A DNA stretch of 7,740 nucleotides from the NCBI GenBank assembly GCA_017411665.1, contig JAFQPT010000133.1:1-7740 (forward strand). The letters run 5' to 3'. Numbering within the stretch: the stretch's first letter is position 1; each line of letters begins with the position of its first letter. This DNA comes from Oscillospiraceae bacterium (lineage in GTDB: Bacteria > Bacillota_A > Clostridia > Oscillospirales > Oscillospiraceae). A program made the position numbers and the translations under genes. The notes beneath the pieces are model-generated. The model ran no database searches and had not been told where the DNA came from. It saw only the letters and a program-made list of their open reading frames with translations. Below are positions 1-4,795 of the stretch, piece by piece.

Positions 1-285
1 AGCGCCCTTTTCGTTGAAGTAGATACCAACGCGTTCGCCGCCACGGGTGATCAGGCTGGTGTCTACGCCGTAACGACGCAGGGAGTTAACTGCTGCCTGA
101 CCGATAGCGTGGGTGGGCAGCTTGGTGACGTATGCAACGTCCATGCCGTAGTTTGCCAGAGAAACAGCTACGTTAGCTTCGCCGCCGCCGTAGGTGAATT
201 CTACGTGGTCACACTGAACGAAACGTTCGTAGTTGTAGGGCTGCAGACGCAGCATCAGTTCGCCAAAGGTAATTACTTTTGCCAT
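1..285 (-). CDS. kdgK: 2-keto-3-deoxygluconate kinase, PfkB family (N-terminal 95 residues only)
   Basis: This would phosphorylate 2-keto-3-deoxygluconate to KDPG with ATP, feeding the aldolase encoded just upstream. The visible protein begins MAKVITFGELMLRLQP, a typical sugar-kinase first strand. It carries the glycine-rich PfkB signature at about residues 33-47 (GGGEANVAVSLANYG), where sugar and lid contacts lie. The stretch near residues 81-95 (RGGERVGIYFNEKGA) is characteristic of KDG kinases among PfkB proteins. The ATP-binding half and catalytic Asp are beyond the window edge, so the reading frame is cut, not broken. A GAGAGGAAC ribosome binding site lies 8 bases before the ATG. The gene follows the aldolase by 49 bases on the same strand, which suggests one transcript. 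The family call is firm. The exact sugar is inferred from the N-terminal resemblance and from the neighbour. Confidence 0.88.
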   Translation of the reverse strand, partial: MAKVITFGELMLRLQPYNYERFVQCDHVEFTYGGGEANVAVSLANYGMDVAYVTKLPTHAIGQAAVNSLRRYGVDTSLITRGGERVGIYFNEKGA

Positions 286-334
286 AATGATTAGTTCCTC
301 TCAATTAAAATTATTTATAGTTGTTTTAAAGGGA

Positions 335-1291
335 TTACTTCTGCAGCAGGTGAACAGCAAAGTTGCCGATTTCGTTCTTCAGGTAAACGGCATTGATGCG
401 GTCGCCCTTCATCTTAGCGGTTTCCATGTCAACTTCGAAGCCGGCCTTTTCCAGAACGGGCAGAGCCAGAGCGATGGAGTTGGTGCGGATCGCAATGTGA
501 CCGTTCTTGCCCAGGTACATGGACTTGAGAACTTCAACGCCGGTGGAAGCGAAGATAGAGGAGTTGCCTTCCTTTACGGAGAAGCCGAATGCAGCATTGA
601 ATGCTTCAGCAACTGCCATTGCTTCTTCGGGATCAGCGCAGTTAATGCCAACGTGAGCCAGTTCGAAGCCCAGAGCAGCCTGACGAGCTTCTACACACAG
701 CTTGGTGATCTTTTCCCAGTTGTTAGCCTGGATGTCAGCCTTGGGGCAAACCCAAGAGCCGCCAACAGCGTGGATCACGGGAGTAGCGATGAATTCGCCG
801 ATGTTGTCGGTGGAAACGCCGCCGGTGGGGATGAACTTCATGCCAACGAAGGGACCGGACAGAGCCTTGATTGCCTTCAGACCGCCATATACGTTAGCGG
901 GGAAGAACTTTACGCAGTTCAGGCCCAGCTTCTTAGCTGCCATAATTTCGGTGGGGGTTACGCAGCCGGGGCATACAGCGATGCCGTTTTCAACACACCA
1001 TGCAACAACTTCTTCGTCGAAGCCGGGGGATACGATGAACTTAGCGCCGCAATCAACAGCAAGCTTGCACTGTTCCAGATTTACGATGGTGCCTGCACCA
1101 ACCAGCATGTCGGGGCATTCAGCAGCAACAGCGCGGATAGAATCAGCAGCAGCAGCGGTACGGACGGTGATTTCCATAACGTCAACGCCGCCTGCTACCA
1201 TTGCCTTTGCGCAGGGAACTGCGTCAGCAACATTTTCCAGAACAACTACAGGAACTACTGCAGCAGCAGCCAGTCTTTTCATAACGTCCAT
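335..1291 (-). CDS. eda: KDPG/KHG aldolase with a fused VOC-like C-terminal domain
   Basis: Cleaves 2-keto-3-deoxy-6-phosphogluconate to pyruvate and glyceraldehyde 3-phosphate, and probably also 4-hydroxy-2-oxoglutarate. Residues 1 to about 203 form the class I aldolase barrel. Visible are the EITVRT motif with Glu40 and Arg44, and the Schiff-base Lys128 in VKFFPA, with GAGT (65-68) and PTGGV (155-159) also in place. E. coli Eda is about 213 aa. This protein is 318 aa, the extra ~110 residues resembling a vicinal-oxygen-chelate (glyoxalase-like) fold: AHVGI with His213, GHIAIRTN with His265, and a closing YLKNEIGNF strand. The usual last-strand Glu is replaced by Val, so the domain may be non-catalytic. 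Start: an AGGAG lies 9 bases before the ATG at 1291. An ATG two codons earlier (1297) has only 3 bases of spacing, and the frame further upstream to 1366 looks non-coding. It is the first gene of a pair with kdgK and is divergent from the 1391 gene. Confidence 0.93.
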   Translation of the reverse strand: MDVMKRLAAAAVVPVVVLENVADAVPCAKAMVAGGVDVMEITVRTAAAADSIRAVAAECPDMLVGAGTIVNLEQCKLAVDCGAKFIVSPGFDEEVVAWCVENGIAVCPGCVTPTEIMAAKKLGLNCVKFFPANVYGGLKAIKALSGPFVGMKFIPTGGVSTDNIGEFIATPVIHAVGGSWVCPKADIQANNWEKITKLCVEARQAALGFELAHVGINCADPEEAMAVAEAFNAAFGFSVKEGNSSIFASTGVEVLKSMYLGKNGHIAIRTNSIALALPVLEKAGFEVDMETAKMKGDRINAVYLKNEIGNFAVHLLQK

Positions 1292-1330
1292 TGTCATTTG
1301 CTCCTTTTTGGTAAGTTTTGTTTTGAATAC

Positions 1331-1368
1331 TTGAGTTTTTTCGGAAAGCACTCTATAATGAGTCATTA
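1331..1368 (+). promoter_or_regulatory. Sigma-A type promoter of the 1391 gene, with a palindrome over the -10
   Basis: TTGAGT (1331-1336), a 17-base spacer and a perfect TATAAT (1354-1359) predict a start near 1366. That leaves a leader of about 25 bases containing GGAGG (1381-1385). A perfect 13-base palindrome, TAATGAGTCATTA (1356-1368), overlaps the -10 and the likely start point. It could be an operator, although a palindrome of this size can also arise by chance. The region also separates this gene from the divergent aldolase gene. I could not find an equally convincing minus-strand promoter for the aldolase here. Confidence 0.7.
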
Positions 1369-1390
1369 CAAATTACTTTCGGAGGCTCAA

Positions 1391-2080
1391 ATGAATACAT
1401 ACAGAGAAGAGATCTTCAATATTGTTGATAAAATGTGCAGCCAGTATGCTATCAACGGCAGAGACTATTACCAAGGTTTCCGTAAACGCTGGGTTATGGC
1501 CTTTGAACGCGCATTTGCGATGAATACTTCCTATCTGCCCGAAAACAGCGATGCTGTACTGGAAATCACTCATAGCTTTGAGGATTTCAAGTTCACCTTC
1601 CACTTTGACCAGCTCAAAATGTATGACTGGTATCAGCGGGAAATGAAGCGCGGCAGCAAGCAGGTGTTTGAGCCCAAGAAAATCAAGCGCCGAATGAACG
1701 GAACAATGACTTATGACGACAGCCAATGCGTTTATGATCCGGAATTGCTCGAACCTGCGCTGACAGACAAGATGAAGAATATCATCGCCTGTGCGTTGCC
1801 CGGTCTGCCGGCTCCGCAGCTGCGTATCGTTTACGGAAATAAGTGGGTCAACAGCCGCTTCAATCCCTTCCGCATGGCATCCCTGCAGCTTTATCTCATC
1901 AATACCGACTATGTTCCGGTATTTCTGGGAAGTCCCGTGGAAGTCTGCTTATATCTGTTCCTGATGGACTGCTGTATCATCAAGCTCAACTATAAGCATG
2001 TAGCGGATAAGGATCTGCAGCCTTTGCTGCATATTTTCCGACCCTCCCCGATGCTTCAAATCAAGGGGATCATCAAATAA
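1391..2080 (+). CDS. Unrecognised protein, 229 aa
   Basis: I do not recognise this protein. It starts at an ATG with GGAGG 5 bases upstream, is served by a good promoter, and ends just before a strong terminator, so it is very likely expressed as a single-gene unit. It has no signal peptide. The N-terminal part is rich in aromatic residues (DYYQGFRKRW at 25-34; FEDFKFTFHFDQLKMYDWY at 63-81). A basic patch follows at about 83-101 (KRGSK, then PKKIKRR). A hydrophobic stretch near 174-197 (VPVFLGSPVEV, then LYLFLMDCCII) reads more like a buried core strand and helix than a membrane segment. Cysteines occur at 16, 113, 134, 186, 194 and 195. No helix-turn-helix or catalytic motif is evident. It sits between the two halves of a uronate-use locus but points the opposite way, so a role in that pathway is only a guess. 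Confidence 0.85.
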   Translation: MNTYREEIFNIVDKMCSQYAINGRDYYQGFRKRWVMAFERAFAMNTSYLPENSDAVLEITHSFEDFKFTFHFDQLKMYDWYQREMKRGSKQVFEPKKIKRRMNGTMTYDDSQCVYDPELLEPALTDKMKNIIACALPGLPAPQLRIVYGNKWVNSRFNPFRMASLQLYLINTDYVPVFLGSPVEVCLYLFLMDCCIIKLNYKHVADKDLQPLLHIFRPSPMLQIKGIIK

Positions 2081-2100
2081 ATCACAATCTTTTTCTCTAT

Positions 2101-2152
2101 GTGGGTCTGATACTAATATATCAGACCCACAGCTTTTTGTATAGCTTTTTTT
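2101..2152 (+). terminator. Rho-independent terminator of the 1391 gene
   Basis: A perfect 12-bp stem, GTGGGTCTGATA (2101-2112) paired with TATCAGACCCAC (2119-2130), has a 6-base loop. It is followed on the plus strand by AGCTTTTTG and a second run of seven T reaching 2152. The T-run overlaps the stop codon of the convergent gene on the minus strand. The minus-strand side of the hairpin has no T-tract, so it is a weak terminator for that gene. Confidence 0.88.
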
Positions 2153-3071
2153 AGCGCATTTCGTTGATATTGAAGGTGTCCATATCGTCGAATGCCTGGT
2201 TTTCGCCGCCCATAGCCCAGATGAAGGTGTAGTTAGAGCTGCCACAGCCTGCATGGATGGACCAGGAAGGAGAAATGACTGCGTCAAAGTTCTGCATAAC
2301 CAGGTGACGGGTTTCCTGAGGCTGACCCATCAGGTGCAGTACAATGCCGTCGTCGGGAATGTTGTAGTAGGTGTAGATTTCCATACGACGTTCATGAGTG
2401 TGAGGAGGTACGGAATTCCATACGCTGCCTTCTTCCAGTTTGGTCAGACCCATGCTGAGCTGGCAGGTTTCCAGAACATCGGGATGGATGGACTGGTTGA
2501 TGACGCGCTTGTTAGCGGTCTTTACATCGCCCAGAGGACGCTTGTTTGCGTCAGCAATGGAGATGAAGGTGGTCTTGCATACCTTGTGAGCAGGAGCGGA
2601 AACTACGTAGAAGCGAGCAGGAGCAGATGCGTCGTTGCTGCCGAAGGTAACTTCCTTGGTGCCCTTGGTAATGTACAGAACAGCCTTGGAAACCAGCAGA
2701 GAGGGGTCGACCTGAACAGCCTGGCCTTGAGTGTATCTCCAGCCGCCGTATACACAGACCAGCAGGATGAAGCCGGCAAGGCAGATATTAGATGCGATTT
2801 CAACGATCATTTCAACGGTGGGGTTGAACTTGTCGCGAATCAAGTCGATGGTCAGATGTTCACGGACACCGAAAACGTATGCGGAGCCGAACATGATCAT
2901 CCATACGAACAGATACTGGGACAGAGCTTCGGAGATGGCGTTGGGGCTGTTCAGAACGAAGCGAGCAAATACCTGATATACAACCAGAACGGTCATGATA
3001 CCGAGGATGATGACATTGATAACTTCCATGAACTTATCAATGACAAACTTGATTTTATCAAGTACCTTCAC
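2151..3071 (-). CDS. Chimera: TRAP small permease (DctQ) N-part fused to KduI C-part
   Basis: One open frame of 306 codons joins pieces of two unrelated proteins. Residues 1 to about 130 match a DctQ-type TRAP small permease: a short cytoplasmic start, membrane segments at about 16-40, 51-70 and 89-111, and the conserved VREHLTIDL stretch after segment 2. The fourth segment is missing. From about residue 134 (TKGTKEVTFGS) to the end it matches 5-keto-4-deoxyuronate isomerase (KduI). The metal-binding PPHTHERRMEIY is at about 223-234, with His224, His226 and Glu231 matching E. coli His196, His198 and Glu203, and SWSIHAG supplies His273. E. coli KduI is 278 aa, so about 100 N-terminal residues are missing. 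The start is taken as GTG at 3071, with AGGA 9 bases upstream. Earlier in-frame codons fall inside a terminator hairpin. As written the product would probably be neither a working transporter subunit nor a normal isomerase. It could be a strain deletion, an assembly error or, less likely, a true fusion. Confidence 0.85.
   Translation of the reverse strand: MKVLDKIKFVIDKFMEVINVIILGIMTVLVVYQVFARFVLNSPNAISEALSQYLFVWMIMFGSAYVFGVREHLTIDLIRDKFNPTVEMIVEIASNICLAGFILLVCVYGGWRYTQGQAVQVDPSLLVSKAVLYITKGTKEVTFGSNDASAPARFYVVSAPAHKVCKTTFISIADANKRPLGDVKTANKRVINQSIHPDVLETCQLSMGLTKLEEGSVWNSVPPHTHERRMEIYTYYNIPDDGIVLHLMGQPQETRHLVMQNFDAVISPSWSIHAGCGSSNYTFIWAMGGENQAFDDMDTFNINEMR
2665..2725 (-). other. Junction zone between DctQ and KduI sequence
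   Basis: Sequence on the high-coordinate side (WRYTQGQ and before) is DctQ-like, and sequence on the low-coordinate side (TKGTKEVTFGS and after) is KduI-like. The stretch between, including PSLLVSKAVLYI, can be read as the usual SPxL...AxxY linker before the fourth DctQ helix. Alternatively it is a KduI strand ending in LYI. An LYI codon triplet shared by both parents would be a natural join point near 2667-2678. The exact breakpoint cannot be set without intact homologues. Confidence 0.6.
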
Positions 3072-3095
3072 GAAGAAGCATCCTATTTTTACTTT

Positions 3096-3130
3096 AAGAA
3101 AAACTACCCACAGCACGCTGTGGGTAGTTT
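3096..3130 (-). terminator. Intercistronic terminator/attenuator between dctP and dctQ
   Basis: AAACTACCCACAGC (3101-3114) and GCTGTGGGTAGTTT (3117-3130) form a near-perfect 14-bp palindrome, followed on the minus strand by TTTTTCTT. It lies 41 bases after the dctP stop and ends about 25 bases before the dctQ-part start. In TRAP operons a leaky terminator here would give more binding protein than permease. That role is inferred from position. Confidence 0.85.
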
Positions 3131-3171
3131 GGGGTGTGCTGTTTAATAAACTTTAACGAGTCCTTTGCAGA

Positions 3172-4176
3172 TTAGCGTTCGGAAACGATAGCTTCGTAAG
3201 CAGCCTTGGTCATGTCGTTGCGGTTTGCAACATCGTTGATCAGGTCAGCGCACAGAGCCTTGAATGCGGGAACGTCACATTCGGTGAAGGTAACGCCATT
3301 TTCTTCTGCAACGCTCTGGTAGTCAGCGCGCAGGTCAGCGCACTTCTGGAAGCAGTAGGGGATGGATTCTGCGCAGATTTCCTTCAGGATAGCCTGATCT
3401 TCTGCGGACATGGATTCCAGAACGCCGTTAGCGATAACCAGCTGGTCGGGAATCATCAGGTGGCCGGACAGGTTGTAGTAGGGAGCTACTTCGTACTGAA
3501 CCAGCTCAACGTAAGTAATGATGTCGTTTTCTGCGCCGTCCAGAGTACCGGTCTGAATTGCGTCGTAAACGTCGCCCTGAGCCATAGCGATACCAACGCC
3601 GCCCATTGCGTTCATCATGTTGATGCAGGTTTTGGAAACCATAACGCGGATCTTCATACCAGTCAGGTCAGCGGGGGTAGCAACAGCGCCGTCACGAGTG
3701 TACAGGTTACGTGCGCCCAGAGAGTATGCACACAGAACGGTGAAGCCGTGCTGTTCGGTGGTTGCATACAGGTCAGCCAGCTTGCCGGATTCGAAGACTC
3801 TCTGCTGATGTTCGATGGAGTCGTAAACATAGGGAGTGCCCAGAATAGCGAAGTCGGATGCGTAGGTTTCGATAACGGAGTTAGCAACCAGAGACATGTC
3901 CAGAACGCCCATAGTTACCTGTTCCAGAGTCTGAGCCTGGTCACCCAGCTGTGCGTCGGGGTAGATTTCCAGCTTGTAGCGGCCTTCGGTGCGAGCTTCC
4001 AGCTCGTCGGAGATCCACTGCAGAGTCTGAGCTTCGGGGTTGGTGATGGTCTGGTTGAAGGCAACCTTCAGAACCTTGGTTTCAGCAGCGTCATCGCCGC
4101 TGTCGGAGCCACCGCCACATGCTACCAGAGAGAAGCACATAACGAGGGCCAGGATCATTGCGAGAATTTTCTTCAT
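3172..4176 (-). CDS. dctP: TRAP transporter solute-binding lipoprotein, DctP family
   Basis: Extracytoplasmic receptor that captures a sugar acid or other carboxylate and passes it to the DctQ/DctM membrane pair, driven by an ion gradient. The 334-aa length is normal. A lipoprotein signal peptide (MKKILAMILALVMCFSLVAC) has a lipobox ending at Cys20, followed by a Gly/Ser/Asp linker, so the protein would be anchored outside the membrane. The mature part has the DctP landmarks: YPDAQLGDQ near 72-80, GARNLYT at 154-160, and TGMKIRVM at 172-179, whose Arg177 is the usual carboxylate-binding arginine. The segment DGAENDIITYVE follows at about 213. The ATG at 4176 has AGGAGG 7 bases upstream. Next to kdgK, eda and kduI sequence the ligand is probably a uronate or a related oligosaccharide, which is inference from context. 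It is separated from the dctQ part by a terminator-like hairpin. No large permease gene (dctM) lies in the window. Confidence 0.93.
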   Translation of the reverse strand: MKKILAMILALVMCFSLVACGGGSDSGDDAAETKVLKVAFNQTITNPEAQTLQWISDELEARTEGRYKLEIYPDAQLGDQAQTLEQVTMGVLDMSLVANSVIETYASDFAILGTPYVYDSIEHQQRVFESGKLADLYATTEQHGFTVLCAYSLGARNLYTRDGAVATPADLTGMKIRVMVSKTCINMMNAMGGVGIAMAQGDVYDAIQTGTLDGAENDIITYVELVQYEVAPYYNLSGHLMIPDQLVIANGVLESMSAEDQAILKEICAESIPYCFQKCADLRADYQSVAEENGVTFTECDVPAFKALCADLINDVANRNDMTKAAYEAIVSER

Positions 4177-4395
4177 TTTTATTCCTCCTGGAAAAATTTG
4201 AATTTTGTCCGCGAATGACGGACGGTTGAAGATGCAAATGTCCGAAAACCTTGCCGGTACAAAATTTTCGGAAAATGATAAGACATTACAGGTTTATCAT
4301 CATATTAACTAATATATCAGCTGTATTTTAGATAATAAAACAGCAATGTTCACCGTCTGGTCATTTAATGTAATATTATCATTCAGTTACAAAGT
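4177..4395 (-). other. Long leader region upstream of dctP
   Basis: There is no credible gene in this interval. If the promoter at 4373-4401 is right, dctP has a leader of about 190 bases. Weak inverted repeats can be seen: ATGATAA/TTATCAT (4275-4281 with 4294-4300), CCGAAAA/TTTTCGG (4242-4248 with 4265-4271) and GTCCG/CGGAC (4207-4211 with 4219-4223). None is followed by a T-run on the minus strand, and I recognise no riboswitch class. Confidence 0.4.
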
Positions 4396-4401
4396 TGTCT
4401 A
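4373..4401 (-). promoter_or_regulatory. Candidate dctP promoter
   Basis: Read on the minus strand, TAGACA (4401-4396) and TAATAT (4378-4373) are separated by 17 bases, giving a predicted start near 4366. The -35 overlaps the last bases of the inverted repeat at 4399-4420, the arrangement expected for regulator control. The -10 matches the consensus at only four of six positions, so the call is tentative. Confidence 0.4.
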
Positions 4402-4420
4402 TGATTGAGCACAATCATAG
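4399..4420. promoter_or_regulatory. Perfect 9-bp inverted repeat, likely operator
   Basis: CTATGATTG-AGCA-CAATCATAG is a perfect dyad with 9-base arms and a 4-base centre. It has no T-run and sits immediately upstream of, and overlapping, the candidate dctP -35, so a dimeric repressor or activator site is more likely than a terminator. I cannot name the regulator family from the sequence, and no regulator of this pathway is encoded in the window. Confidence 0.55.
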
Positions 4421-4454
4421 TGATAAAATTTTCTCTGTGTTTTTTGATAAAAAA

Positions 4455-4483
4455 GACTAAGTGTTGTTTTTCGTACATATACT
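4455..4483 (+). promoter_or_regulatory. Possible sigma-E type promoter of spoIIID
   Basis: CATATACT (4476-4483) matches the mother-cell sigma-E -10 consensus CATACAMT at seven of eight positions. A weak -35-like GACTAAG lies 14 bases upstream. The implied start near 4490 would give a leader of about 22 bases with GGGAG at 4499. In Bacillus, spoIIID is transcribed by sigma-E, so the placement fits. The -35 is poor. Confidence 0.35.
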
Positions 4484-4511
4484 GGACCATGAAACATCGG
4501 GAGTGTGGTCA

Positions 4512-4769
4512 ATGGTATATGCAGACATCGACCGACGGGTCGTGGAGATTGCGGAATATATTGTAGAACGGCGGGATACGGTACGTGGTGCGGCGCAGCA
4601 TTTCGGCTGCAGCAAGTCCACGATACATAAATATATGACGGAGCGCCTACAGACCTTGGATGGTGAACTGTATTTGCAGGTGCGCGGTATTCTCGATTTG
4701 AATAAAGCGGAGCGTCATATTCGAGGTGGGCTTGCCACGAGAAATAAATATAAAAACAGCCACTCTTGA
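4512..4769 (+). CDS. spoIIID: Sporulation transcriptional regulator SpoIIID
   Basis: Small DNA-binding protein of the mother cell that tunes sigma-E and sigma-K gene sets during endospore formation. At 85 aa it is close to the 93 aa of Bacillus subtilis SpoIIID and lacks only the charged tail. The helix-turn-helix covers about residues 23-46 (TVRGAAQHFGCSKSTIHKYM), containing the near-invariant SKSTxHK recognition helix followed by TERL. The second conserved block is the basic C-terminal helix AERHIRGGLATRNKYK at about 66-81, used for minor-groove contact. The ATG at 4512 has GGGAG 8 bases upstream. An earlier in-frame codon at 4461 would add 17 residues absent from the family. The gene stands alone, with oppositely oriented neighbours on both sides, and its stop codon lies in the loop of the terminator. 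It is good evidence that the host can sporulate or descends from a sporulating line. Confidence 0.95.
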   Translation: MVYADIDRRVVEIAEYIVERRDTVRGAAQHFGCSKSTIHKYMTERLQTLDGELYLQVRGILDLNKAERHIRGGLATRNKYKNSHS

Positions 4770-4785
4770 TGGAATGGCTGTTTTA
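4753..4785. terminator. Bidirectional terminator shared by spoIIID and the CoA-transferase gene
   Basis: AAAACAGCCA (4753-4762) pairs with TGGCTGTTTT (4775-4784), a 10-bp stem with a 12-base loop that holds the spoIIID stop codon. On the plus strand it is followed by TTTTATATTG. On the minus strand it is followed by a longer TTTTTATATTTATTT, so it should work better for the minus-strand operon that ends at 4796. Confidence 0.85.
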
Positions 4786-4795
4786 TATTGCTCTA

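Noticed and set aside
1292..1366. Longer aldolase N-terminus starting at 1366
   Set aside because: The added 25 residues would cover the ribosome binding site and the divergent promoter region, and they extend beyond the normal Eda start.
287..1390. Plus-strand open frame running antisense across the aldolase into the 229-aa gene, as one 597-aa protein
   Set aside because: The part before 1391 is the mirror of a clearly real aldolase and is low in sense. The real gene has its own promoter and GGAGG just before 1391.
2151..3071. Explaining the DctQ-KduI join by a frameshift between two overlapping complete genes
   Set aside because: No frame change is needed. The KduI N-terminal ~100 residues and DctQ helix 4 were not found in the other frames I looked at, so sequence is missing, not shifted.
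3072..3116. Start of the DctQ part at 3116
   Set aside because: That codon lies within the terminator palindrome. The GTG at 3071 has an AGGA at suitable distance and gives a normal DctQ N-terminus.
4360..4387. Alternative sigma-E promoter GTCATTT...CATTCAGT for spoIIID
   Set aside because: The spacer is short and the distance to the gene is over 100 bases. The CATATACT site at 4476 fits better.
4177..4395. Riboswitch in the dctP leader
   Set aside because: Only short weak inverted repeats are visible, with no recognised aptamer motif and no terminator on the minus strand.
4461..4511. Upstream extension of SpoIIID to 4461
   Set aside because: It would add 17 residues not found in SpoIIID and covers the likely promoter -10 and ribosome binding site.
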